Assembly: GCA_001897535.1 (NCBI GenBank)
Contig: MKTC01000031.1
Span: 78,428-142,427, forward strand
DNA length: 64,000 nt
From: Bacteroidetes bacterium 37-13
GTDB taxonomy: Bacteria; Bacteroidota; Bacteroidia; Chitinophagales; LD1
Reading direction: 5' to 3'
Positions 27,783 through 35,701 of this stretch are shown piece by piece. Each line of letters starts with the position of its first letter. The first letter of the stretch is position 1. A model generated the notes under the pieces. It was not told the origin of the DNA. It was given only the letters and a program-made list of their open reading frames with translations, and made no database searches. Made by a program: the position numbers and the translations under genes.

Positions 27783-30700
27783 GTGAATAATTTTATTAAA
27801 AACATAATAGCATTCTCACTCAAGAATAAATTCTTTACATTCTTTTGGGTTGGAATAGTTGTGATTGCAGGAGTTTTCAGCTTTTTAAAAATTCCTATTG
27901 AAGCATTTCCTGATGTAACCAATACACAAATAATAATCGTAACTCAATGGAATGGAAGAAGTGCCGAAGAGGTTGAGCGCTTTGTAACTACACCTATTGA
28001 AATAGCGATGAACAGCGTGCAGCGCAAAACTAATGTGCGCAGTATTACCATGTTTGGCTTGTCGGTAGTGAAAATAATTTTTGATGATGATGTTGAAGAT
28101 TTTTTTGCTCGCCAGCAGGTAAATAATCAACTGCGCAATGTTTCATTGCCTGATGGTGTAGAGCCTGATGTACAGCCACCTTACGGACCTACGGGAGAAA
28201 TTTTTAGATATACATTAAAGAGTGATGAACGAGATTCAAGAGATTTATTAACGATACAAAATTGGACTATTGACCGTGAACTAAGGCGCGTGCCTGGTGT
28301 TGCGGATATTGTGGCTTTTGGTGGTCAAGAAAAAATTTATGAAATATCGGTAAATCCGCTTAAGTTACAGCAATATGATTTAACACCATTAGAGTTGTTT
28401 GATGCAGTAAGTAAATCAAACTTGAATGTGGGAGGTGATGTAATAGAAAAAAACAGTCAAGCTTATGTGGTGCGCGGTATTGGATTATTGGATAGCAAGC
28501 GCGATATTGAAAACACGATTGTAGATATTTTTAATGGAAACCCTTTGCTGGTAAAAGATGTAGCTGATGTTCGGGAATCAAGTAAGCCGCGAGTTGGGCA
28601 AGCAGGTTTAGATGAAAATGATGATGTAGTTGAAGGAATAATTGTGATGCGCAAAGGCGAAAATCCAAGTGAAGTTTTAGCACGCGTGAAAGATAAAATT
28701 GAAGAACTAAACACTTCAATACTACCTTCTGATGTGAAAATGGTAACTTTTTACGATAGAGATAATTTAATGGCTTACTGCACAAAAACAGTAATGCACA
28801 ACCTCTTTGAAGGTATGATTTTAGTTACTGTAATTGTATTTGTGTTTATGGCAGATTGGCGAACAACAGTTGTTGTTTCTATCATCATTCCATTGTCTTT
28901 GCTTTTCTCGTTTTTGATGTTGAAGTTGAAAGGAATGAGTGCCAATCTGCTTTCTCTTGGTGCCATAGATTTTGGAATAATTATTGATGGCGCAGTTGTG
29001 ATGGTTGAAGGCGTTTTTGTGGCACTTGACCATAAAGCACATCAAGTTGGTATGAAGCGGTTTAACCCATTAGCTAAAATGGGATTGATAAAGAATACCG
29101 GCATACAAATGGGCAAAGCAATTTTCTTTTCAAAACTTATTATTATTTCAGCGCTTCTACCAATCTTTTCATTTGAAAAAGTAGAGGGCAAAATGTTTTC
29201 GCCTTTGGCTTGGACATTAGGCTTTGCACTTCTTGGGGCACTTATATTTACACTTACCTTAGTTCCTGTTTTAATTTCAATTTTGTTGAATAAAGATGTA
29301 AGAGAAAAAGATAATTTCTTTACACGTTTTGTAAATAGTTCAGTAGCAAAAGCTTTTTACTGGACATTTTCAAATAAGAAACTTACAATGATGATTGCAG
29401 GAGGTTGCTTTGTGCTCACCATGCTTTCAACACATTGGCTTGGCACAGAATTTTTACCGCAGCTAAACGAAGGTGCTTTGTGGGTGGAAGCAAAAATGCC
29501 AATAAGTTATTCGCTTCCCAAAACGGTTGAAATGACTCGTGTTCTTCGTGCTGAGTTAAATAAATTCCCGGAAGTAAATGGGGTGCTTTCGCAAACAGGA
29601 AGAAGCAATGATGGAACAGATCCAAGTGGATTTTACTATGTACAAATGCAAGTGAATTTGAAGCCAAAAGAAGAGTGGAAGCGAAAAATTTCTATGGATA
29701 ATTTGGTTGAAGAAATGGATAAGAAATTGAAACATTACCAAGGAATAAATTACAATTATTCGCAGCCGATAATTGATAATGTGGCAGAAGCTGTTGCCGG
29801 ATTAAATGCTTCAAACGCAGTGAAAATTTACGGTGATGATTTGAATAAATTAGATGAATATGCCAATGAGGTAATTGCACAAATACAAAACGTGCCTGGA
29901 ATAAAAGATGTAGGCATATTAAGAAATATTGGTCAGCCGGAAATTAGTATTCTTTTAGATGAAGAAAGAATGGCGATTTATGGTGTTACCAAAGCCGAAA
30001 CTCAGGCGGTAATTGAAATGGCAATTGGTGGAAAAACAGTCACACAAAAGTATGAAGGAGAGAAGAAATTTGATATTAGAATTCGCTACAACCCAGAGTT
30101 TAGAAAGAATGAAGACGATATTTTAATGCTGATGATTCCAAACATCACCGGAAATAGAATACCGTTAAAAGAAATTGCCTCCATAAAACAAATTACAGGA
30201 CCTGCATTTATTTATCGCGATAACACAAAGCGTTTTATTGGTGTTAAATTTTCGGTACGCGAACGCGACTTGGGAAGCACCATTGCAGAAGCTCAAAAGA
30301 AAGTGAAAGCACATGTGAAATTAGGCGAAGGTTACCACATCGGTTGGACTGGTGAGTTTGAAAATCAAGTGCGTGCAAGTAAAAGATTAACACAAGTAGT
30401 GCCAATTAGTTTGTTACTTATTTTTGTGTTGTTGTTTATCATGTTCAACAATGCAAAAGATGCCGCTTATGTGCTTATCAATGTACCGTTTGCACTCATT
30501 GGAGGTATTCTTGCGCTGCATATCACAGGAATGAATTTTGGAATTTCTGCCGGAGTTGGGTTTATAGCACTATTTGGAATTTGTGTGCAAAATGGAGTTA
30601 TTCTAATTTCTGAATTTCATAAACAAGCAAAAGTTGAAAACGACTTAAATCACGCAATTATCAATGCTGTAAAAATTAGAACTCGACCGGTGGTGATGAC

Positions 30701-30914
30701 AGCGCTTATGGCTGCTATTGGCTTATTGCCTGCTGCGGTAAGCACGGGAATTGGCTCCGAAAGTCAAAAACCATTAGCAATCGTAATTATTGGCGGTTTG
30801 GTAACTGCAACAATTTTTACCTTGTTAGTTTTTCCAATAGTATATCATAAAGCTTTGCATGTGCGCGAAATGAAAAAAAGCATGAAACAAGCCGCTTTCA
30901 ATCACTCTTTGTAA
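27783..30914 (+). CDS. czcA: CzcA-family heavy-metal RND efflux pump
   Basis: 1,043 residues from a GTG start. Twelve membrane helices in the RND pattern with two large periplasmic loops. Helix 4 carries the proton-relay signature DFGIIIDGAVVMVE with Asp396, Asp402 and Glu409. This DFG-D-E wording matches divalent-cation exporters of the CzcA/CnrA type; Cu/Ag exporters such as CusA have a different helix-4 motif lacking the first Asp. The pump is therefore predicted to export Zn, Co, Cd or Ni by proton antiport. It follows the adaptor by 11 bp and completes a RR-HK-TolC-adaptor-pump operon. Confidence 0.93.
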   Translation: MNNFIKNIIAFSLKNKFFTFFWVGIVVIAGVFSFLKIPIEAFPDVTNTQIIIVTQWNGRSAEEVERFVTTPIEIAMNSVQRKTNVRSITMFGLSVVKIIFDDDVEDFFARQQVNNQLRNVSLPDGVEPDVQPPYGPTGEIFRYTLKSDERDSRDLLTIQNWTIDRELRRVPGVADIVAFGGQEKIYEISVNPLKLQQYDLTPLELFDAVSKSNLNVGGDVIEKNSQAYVVRGIGLLDSKRDIENTIVDIFNGNPLLVKDVADVRESSKPRVGQAGLDENDDVVEGIIVMRKGENPSEVLARVKDKIEELNTSILPSDVKMVTFYDRDNLMAYCTKTVMHNLFEGMILVTVIVFVFMADWRTTVVVSIIIPLSLLFSFLMLKLKGMSANLLSLGAIDFGIIIDGAVVMVEGVFVALDHKAHQVGMKRFNPLAKMGLIKNTGIQMGKAIFFSKLIIISALLPIFSFEKVEGKMFSPLAWTLGFALLGALIFTLTLVPVLISILLNKDVREKDNFFTRFVNSSVAKAFYWTFSNKKLTMMIAGGCFVLTMLSTHWLGTEFLPQLNEGALWVEAKMPISYSLPKTVEMTRVLRAELNKFPEVNGVLSQTGRSNDGTDPSGFYYVQMQVNLKPKEEWKRKISMDNLVEEMDKKLKHYQGINYNYSQPIIDNVAEAVAGLNASNAVKIYGDDLNKLDEYANEVIAQIQNVPGIKDVGILRNIGQPEISILLDEERMAIYGVTKAETQAVIEMAIGGKTVTQKYEGEKKFDIRIRYNPEFRKNEDDILMLMIPNITGNRIPLKEIASIKQITGPAFIYRDNTKRFIGVKFSVRERDLGSTIAEAQKKVKAHVKLGEGYHIGWTGEFENQVRASKRLTQVVPISLLLIFVLLFIMFNNAKDAAYVLINVPFALIGGILALHITGMNFGISAGVGFIALFGICVQNGVILISEFHKQAKVENDLNHAIINAVKIRTRPVVMTALMAAIGLLPAAVSTGIGSESQKPLAIVIIGGLVTATIFTLLVFPIVYHKALHVREMKKSMKQAAFNHSL

Positions 30915-30938
30915 ACCTTGTTTTGGAATAGAATTAAC

Positions 30939-30973
30939 TTTGTGTTTCACAAACAGATATTTTTATACATTTG
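30939..30973 (+). promoter_or_regulatory. Promoter of the cytochrome c gene
   Basis: TACATTTG (30966-30973) is an exact -7 box. TTTG at 30939-30942 may be the -33 box, but the 23-bp spacing is a little long. The ATG is at 30998, giving a leader of about 20 nt. Confidence 0.5.
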
Positions 30974-30997
30974 CTTAAAATACAAATATTGTTAGTT

Positions 30998-31483
30998 ATG
31001 AATAGAAAAACCATCATTGCCTGCTTATTAGCACTGCCATTATTCTTTGTTGCTTGTAATAGCGGAGGAGAAACTGCAACCCAAGAAACGACAACCACAG
31101 ACGCTCCTAAAGAAGAAGCTGCTGATGCAAATTATGATCCTTCGCGCGGAGAGGGAGAATTCGATTCAACCAATGTTGTATTAGGTGCATTAGATCCTGC
31201 TCTTGCCACAAAAGGTAAAGCAATTGCAGATACCAAATGTGCTTCATGCCACAAAATGACTTCAGAGCAATTAGTTGGGCCGGGTTGGAAAGGCGTTACA
31301 GAAAGAAGAACCCCACACTGGATATTGAACTTTATTACCAATCCAGATCCAATGATTGAAAAAGATCCTGCAGTTCAAGCACAACTTGAAGCTTGTTTGG
31401 TTCGTATGCCAAACCAAAATCTTAATGCAACCGAAGCAAGAGAAATTTTGGAATATATGCGCCAAAACGATGGAGCCAAATAG
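30998..31483 (+). CDS. Lipoprotein c-type cytochrome
   Basis: 161 residues from the ATG at 30998; an upstream alternative start would put extra residues before the signal and would lie between the promoter box and this ATG. A lipobox ends at Cys20 (FFVAC), followed by a Thr/Glu-rich linker of about 40 residues. The heme site is CASCH (81-85) and Met137 (VRMPNQ) is the probable distal ligand, giving a class I monoheme cytochrome c. It should sit on the periplasmic face of a membrane and pass electrons to an oxidase or reductase. A strong terminator follows; it is transcribed alone. Confidence 0.93.
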   Translation: MNRKTIIACLLALPLFFVACNSGGETATQETTTTDAPKEEAADANYDPSRGEGEFDSTNVVLGALDPALATKGKAIADTKCASCHKMTSEQLVGPGWKGVTERRTPHWILNFITNPDPMIEKDPAVQAQLEACLVRMPNQNLNATEAREILEYMRQNDGAK

Positions 31484-31510
31484 TTTAAACTTTAAATAAT
31501 TATCATTAGA

Positions 31511-31547
31511 AAAAATCCGAGTAAATAAACCTACTCGGATTTTTTTT
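31511..31547 (+). terminator. Rho-independent terminator after the cytochrome c gene
   Basis: AAAAATCCGAGTA (31511-31523) and TACTCGGATTTTT (31532-31544) form a perfect 13-bp stem with an 8-nt loop, followed by further T residues, 27 bp after the stop. Confidence 0.92.
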
Positions 31548-31641
31548 GCTTTTGATAGTAGAGAGTTTTCGATTTTAAGAATGGAAAAGTACTAAGAGAT
31601 AAAAAACCTAAAAGTATTCTACAAAGTTAAATCAATACACA

Positions 31642-31649
31642 TAAATTTG
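31642..31649 (+). promoter_or_regulatory. -7 promoter box of the haemoglobin gene
   Basis: TAAATTTG is an exact TAnnTTTG match, 65 bp before the ATG at 31715. No clear TTTG is found about 20 bp upstream of it. Confidence 0.45.
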
Positions 31650-31714
31650 CCTTTAAGTTAAAGAGCGATTAGTGCATCTAATGCAATATTTAATTAACAA
31701 CTAGTTAAGAAATA

Positions 31715-32080
31715 ATGAAGCCTGACATCACCAATAAAGCAGATATAAAAAAAGTAGTTGCGATATTCTATGAAAAATTGAAGGCTGATGAAGAATTATA
31801 TTTCTTCTTTACCAAAGTTATTCCAGTAAACTGGGATAGGCATATCGCTATGATGAGCAAGTTTTGGGAAAATGTGCTTTTTTATACCGGTGATTACGAA
31901 GGAAATCCATTAGAAACACATAGAAGAATAAATGCTAAACATGCAACCGAGCCAGAGCATTTTAAAAAATGGTTGCAACTTTTTGATGAAACACTCGATC
32001 AAAATTTCAAGGGCGAAAACACAGAAAAAATTCGCCAACATGCTAGAACTATTGCTTCTGTAATGGAAAATAAAATGTAG
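31715..32080 (+). CDS. Group III truncated haemoglobin
   Basis: 121 residues, the usual length for this 2-over-2 globin. The proximal heme ligand is His82 (EHFKKWLQLF), with Trp86 one turn further. MMSKFWENVLF, then YEGNPLETH with His69, is the conserved E-helix stretch of group III proteins such as Campylobacter Ctb. These globins bind O2 tightly and are linked to nitrosative stress or oxygen handling. It has its own promoter box. A reductase resembling the FNR part of flavohaemoglobin is encoded 1.5 kb downstream and could regenerate its ferrous form; that link is inference. Confidence 0.9.
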   Translation: MKPDITNKADIKKVVAIFYEKLKADEELYFFFTKVIPVNWDRHIAMMSKFWENVLFYTGDYEGNPLETHRRINAKHATEPEHFKKWLQLFDETLDQNFKGENTEKIRQHARTIASVMENKM

Positions 32081-32203
32081 CATTAGTGATATTTTTTGCT
32101 AAGCTGTACCTATCTTTTCAATCAAAGTTCTATTGCTTTTTACTTTTTTAGGTGTCTGGCAATGCTAAAGCATATACTTTTAAAATTTAGTTAGCACTAT
32201 TTT

Positions 32204-32241
32204 GTAACCTATTTAAGGTATGGTTACTCTATAATAGTAAC
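32204..32241. promoter_or_regulatory. Alternating GTTAC half-sites before the sigma-folE operon
   Basis: GTAACC (32204-32209), GGTTACT (32222-32228) and AGTAAC (32236-32241) alternate in orientation; the last two form GTTACT-n7-AGTAAC. TTTG at 32201-32204 could be a -33 box. The arrangement looks like a bound operator over a promoter, 38 bp before the sigma gene. The regulator is unknown; a Crp/Fnr protein or an autoregulated site are possibilities. Confidence 0.4.
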
Positions 32242-32278
32242 TAACTTGTTTTTTTACATCAAAAGCCAACTTTAAATC

Positions 32279-32926
32279 ATGATTCAAGTAGAAAGTAATT
32301 CTGAAGTTGAACTATTAGAAAGAATAATTTCTGGTGATAAGGCACTATATGAAATAGTAGTTCGGAGATACAATCCATTCTTGTATAAGATTGGCCGCTC
32401 GTATAACTACGACCACGAAGACACGCAAGACCTTATGCAAGAAACTTTTATTGATGCTTACAAAAGCTTATCGAAATTTGAAAATCGCGCAAGTTTTAAA
32501 ACGTGGATATTCAGAATTATGTTGAATAACTGCCATCGAAAAAGTCAAAAATTAAGTTTTAAAAATGAACTTTCAAAAGAAATAAAAGAAGATTCAAAGC
32601 CCATGTTTTCAAACTCAAAAAATAGTGCAGATGCTATGGTTCACAAACGCGAAGTAGCACATGTGATAGAGGCAGCCCTATCAAAAATTCCGGAAGAATA
32701 CAGAATGGTTTTCTCGCTTAGGGAAATAAACGAGTTGAGCACTGCTGAAACTGCTGAGCTTTTAAATATTACAGAAACAAATGTGAAGGTTCGTTTAAAT
32801 AGAGCCAAAACAATGCTTAGAAACGAAATTGAAAAGAATTACACCGCTAAAGAGCTTTACGAATTCAACTTAATTTATTGCAATGCAATAGTGAGTAATG
32901 TGATGCAAAAGATAAATGAACTTTAA
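32279..32926 (+). CDS. ECF-type RNA polymerase sigma factor
   Basis: 215 residues with region 2 (YNPFLYKIGRSY, then DTQDLMQETFIDAYKSLSKF and FKTWIFRIMLNNC) and region 4 (LSKIPEEYRMVFSLREINELS, then ETAELLNITETNVKVRLNRAKTML). A C-terminal extension of about 30 residues contains FNLIYCNAIVSNVM, common in Bacteroidota sigma factors of this type. No anti-sigma gene is next to it; instead folE follows after 5 bp and a reductase after that. It could be constitutively active or controlled at the transcript level through the palindromes upstream. Confidence 0.9.
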   Translation: MIQVESNSEVELLERIISGDKALYEIVVRRYNPFLYKIGRSYNYDHEDTQDLMQETFIDAYKSLSKFENRASFKTWIFRIMLNNCHRKSQKLSFKNELSKEIKEDSKPMFSNSKNSADAMVHKREVAHVIEAALSKIPEEYRMVFSLREINELSTAETAELLNITETNVKVRLNRAKTMLRNEIEKNYTAKELYEFNLIYCNAIVSNVMQKINEL

Positions 32927-32931
32927 ACAAA

Positions 32932-33588
32932 ATGAACACTAAAAACTTTATGGAGGAAATAATGAAGAGTAACACAAATGAAGTGATAACAAGTACTTTG
33001 CTTCGAGAAGATGCTTTTGAATTAAATGATGAACAGAAAATATACCAAATTGAACACCACTTTGCACAGATAATGAAAACACTTGGCTTAGACCTAAATG
33101 ATGATAGCCTAAGTAACACACCAAGGCGAGTCGCAAAAATGTTTGTGAAAGAAACATTTAGCGGCTTAAATCCTATCAATGAACCGGAGGTTACATTATT
33201 TGAAAACAAGTACGACTACAACAGAATGTTGGTAGAAAAAAATATCACGCTATTCTCTACTTGTGAGCATCATTTTGTGCCAATTATTGGCAAAGTTCAC
33301 GTGGCTTATTTCCCCGATAAGGAAGTAATTGGTCTTTCAAAAATAAATCGAATTGTACAGTATTATGCAAAGCGTCCGCAAGTGCAAGAAAGACTCACTA
33401 TTCAAATTGCCGAAGCACTAAAATCAATTTTTGGACACGATGATGTGGCGGTATTGATTGAAGCTGATCATTTATGTGTGGCATCGCGCGGCATTAAAGA
33501 TACCAACAGCAACACCGTTACTTCAAGCTATTCCGGCAAGTTTGAAAATCAAAATATCAAACAAGAATTTTTGTCTTATGTAAAATAA
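32932..33588 (+). CDS. folE: GTP cyclohydrolase I (type IA)
   Basis: 218 residues as annotated; converts GTP to 7,8-dihydroneopterin triphosphate, the first step to folate or tetrahydrobiopterin. Zinc ligands are Cys111, His114 and Cys182 (STCEHHF and DHLCVASRG), matching Cys110, His113 and Cys181 of the E. coli enzyme, and His113 is the catalytic neighbour. TPRRVAKM and GLSKINRIVQYYAKRPQVQERLT are family hallmarks. A second in-frame ATG at 32962 follows GGAGG at a 5-bp spacing and could be the real start, which would remove ten non-conserved residues. The gene is 5 bp after the sigma factor and 14 bp before the reductase. Confidence 0.95.
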   Translation: MNTKNFMEEIMKSNTNEVITSTLLREDAFELNDEQKIYQIEHHFAQIMKTLGLDLNDDSLSNTPRRVAKMFVKETFSGLNPINEPEVTLFENKYDYNRMLVEKNITLFSTCEHHFVPIIGKVHVAYFPDKEVIGLSKINRIVQYYAKRPQVQERLTIQIAEALKSIFGHDDVAVLIEADHLCVASRGIKDTNSNTVTSSYSGKFENQNIKQEFLSYVK

Positions 33589-33602
33589 TAAAACAACATA
33601 TC

Positions 33603-34271
33603 ATGAGCAGTATAGTTAAAATAAAAACCATTGAACATCTCACACACGATGTACTAAAAATAGTGGCAGAAAAACCTAAAGAATTGAGTTACAGCCCGGG
33701 TCAAGCAGTTGATGTTTCTATAAACAAATCGGGCTGGGAAAAAGAATTGAGAGCATTCACCTTTACTTCGCTGCCGGAAGATGACCATATAGAATTTAAT
33801 ATTAAAACCTATCCTTCGCACAATGGTGTTACCAACCAATTGCTTACGCTCAAAACCGGAGATGAACTAATTATTGGCGATGTGTTTGGCGATATTAGTT
33901 ACAAAGGTGAAGGCATTTTTATTGCAGGCGGAGCGGGCATCACACCGTTTCTTGCAATTCTTAGAAACTTAGAAAAATCTAAATCTATTGGACACAGTAA
34001 ATTGCTTTTTGCAAACAAAACAAAGGCAGATATTATTCAAGAAGAAGGCTTTAAAAAGATGCTCGGAAACAACTTTGTAAATATACTTTCTGATGAGCAA
34101 TTGGAAGGTTACGAACATGGATTTATCTCTGCTGAAGTAATTAAAAAGCATAGTGCTCCAAACTTGAAGTACTACTATTTGTGCGGACCTCCACCAATGA
34201 TGACTGCTGTTGAAAAGCACTTGGCAACATTAGGTGTTGCAAATGAATTTATTGTGCGCGAAGCATTTTAA
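33603..34271 (+). CDS. Flavohaemoprotein-type FAD/NAD(P) reductase
   Basis: 222 residues. The FAD half has LRAFTFTS (the RxYT/S-type flavin motif) and the NAD(P) half has GIFIAGGAGITPFLAILRN and YYLCGPPPMM. This is a ferredoxin-NADP reductase-like module similar to the reductase part of flavohaemoglobin or to phenol/benzoate dioxygenase reductases, but with no globin and no 2Fe-2S cysteines. It follows folE by 14 bp and probably shares the operon. Likely electron acceptors are the truncated haemoglobin nearby or a ferredoxin; this is inference. Confidence 0.85.
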   Translation: MSSIVKIKTIEHLTHDVLKIVAEKPKELSYSPGQAVDVSINKSGWEKELRAFTFTSLPEDDHIEFNIKTYPSHNGVTNQLLTLKTGDELIIGDVFGDISYKGEGIFIAGGAGITPFLAILRNLEKSKSIGHSKLLFANKTKADIIQEEGFKKMLGNNFVNILSDEQLEGYEHGFISAEVIKKHSAPNLKYYYLCGPPPMMTAVEKHLATLGVANEFIVREAF

Positions 34272-34299
34272 TAAGTTTTATGTAGCCTGAAAATATAGA

Positions 34300-34333
34300 G
34301 TGAAAAGGTTTGAGTAAATTAGAGCCTTTTGAC
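34300..34333 (+). terminator. Weak hairpin after the reductase gene
   Basis: GTGAAAAGG (34300-34308) pairs with CCTTTTGAC (34325-34333), eight of nine bases. There is no T-run after it, so termination is uncertain. Confidence 0.3.
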
Positions 34334-34363
34334 TTAGTATTTGCTATTTTATTGATATAGGTT

Positions 34364-35059
34364 ATGGCAAAAACATTTGCAGATAAAGTAATTCAGTTCA
34401 ATGAGTCTCTTCATTATTTCGGTGAGTTGCCGAAAGGCTTTCAGGTGTTGAATCCTTACATGGATAACCCTGAAACGATGGAAGTGATGCGCAAGTTTTA
34501 TTACAAGTATTACAACGACAATACAAAACGGAAATTTATTATTGGAATTAACCCAAGCCGTCATGGTGCGGGAGTTACCGGAGTTCCTTTCACAGATACA
34601 AAGCGATTAGAAAATGTATGCGGCATAAAAATGAAATCGGCTTACACACACGAAGTTTCTTCTGTTTTTCTTTATGATATGATTGCCGAATATGGCGGAG
34701 CAGAAGCATTTTATAGAAACTTCTATATCAATTCACCTTTTCCCTTAGCCATAGTTAGAGAAACAAAAGACGGCAAATGGTTGAATGCAAATTACTATGA
34801 CGAGCCAGCGCTTTTTAAAATGGTAAAAGACTTTATGATAGAATCGTTGAAGCAGCATTTGAGCGTTGGCTTATACAGTTCTGAAGTGTATGTGTTAGGC
34901 AAAAAAAATGCCGCTTTTATTCGGCAACTAAATGATGAAGCAAAATTGTTTAAGCAAATTTCAGTTTTAGAACATCCGCGTTTTATTCAACAATATAAAT
35001 CGAAAGAAAAACAGCATTATATTGATAAATATATTCTCACGCTTCACAATGAATTATGA
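34364..35059 (+). CDS. SMUG2-like uracil-DNA glycosylase (DUF4918)
   Basis: 231 residues. GINPSRHGAGVTGVPF at 61-76 matches the SMUG-type motif 1 (GxNPG...TGVPF), and His204 in LEHPRF sits where motif 2 (HPSP) is expected. The family is DUF4918, described as SMUG2 uracil-DNA glycosylases in Bacteroidota such as Pedobacter. It should remove uracil or related damaged bases from DNA. The usual HPSP is reduced to HPRF, so activity needs testing. It overlaps the following DUF488 gene by 4 bp (ATGA), which implies coupled translation. Confidence 0.85.
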   Translation: MAKTFADKVIQFNESLHYFGELPKGFQVLNPYMDNPETMEVMRKFYYKYYNDNTKRKFIIGINPSRHGAGVTGVPFTDTKRLENVCGIKMKSAYTHEVSSVFLYDMIAEYGGAEAFYRNFYINSPFPLAIVRETKDGKWLNANYYDEPALFKMVKDFMIESLKQHLSVGLYSSEVYVLGKKNAAFIRQLNDEAKLFKQISVLEHPRFIQQYKSKEKQHYIDKYILTLHNEL

Positions 35060-35610
35060 AGAAGGAAGAACAACATACGGTTTATACTATTGGTCATTCA
35101 ACGCATACTTTTGAGGTGTTTTTAGAAATGCTGCAATCGTTTAAAATTCAAGTGTTGGCTGATATTAGAAGTTTGCCCGGTTCTAATAAATATCCGCAGT
35201 TTAATAAAGAGGCATTGCAAGTTTCATTGCCGGAAAACAATATAGCGTATTTGCATTTGCTTGATTTAGACGGTAGAAGAAGAGTGAAGAAAGATTCGCA
35301 CAATAACCGATGGCGCAACGATTCGTTTAAAGGCTATGCCGATTACATGGAAACTCCGGAGTTTGAAAAAGCCATTGAAAATTTAGAACAAATTGCACTG
35401 AAGAAAACTACAGCTTATATGTGTGCCGAAGCTGTTTGGTGGCGCTGCCATCGCTCTATGGTTTCAGATTATTTAAAGGCAAAAGGCTGGAATGTGCAGC
35501 ATATAATGGCAGTGGGAAAAACTCAAGAGCACACTTACACATCACCTGCAATTATTATTGGCGATAAAGTTTCGTATGCTGATATAGACTTGTTTAATGC
35601 GGCATGCTAA
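35056..35610 (+). CDS. DUF488 family protein
   Basis: 184 residues. Family hallmarks are TIGHSTHTFEVFLEML at the start, LADIRSLPGSNKYPQFN, LDLDGRRR and the Cys-containing AYMCAEAVWWRCHRSM near 130-147. The conserved ADIRS, RR and CAE-x-CHR-type residues suggest an enzyme pocket, but no activity is established; WWRCHR has two Trp residues where some relatives have fewer. The start codon lies within the stop of the glycosylase gene, so the two are made together, pointing to a shared role in nucleic acid repair or processing. Confidence 0.85.
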   Translation: MKKEEQHTVYTIGHSTHTFEVFLEMLQSFKIQVLADIRSLPGSNKYPQFNKEALQVSLPENNIAYLHLLDLDGRRRVKKDSHNNRWRNDSFKGYADYMETPEFEKAIENLEQIALKKTTAYMCAEAVWWRCHRSMVSDYLKAKGWNVQHIMAVGKTQEHTYTSPAIIIGDKVSYADIDLFNAAC

Positions 35611-35701
35611 TTATACAAGTTTTTGTAATGATAATTGTGAACTATTGCTTCAATGCAAAATTCAGTAATCTTTGCAGTGCAAAAACTGAAAGTAACAGCG
35701 C

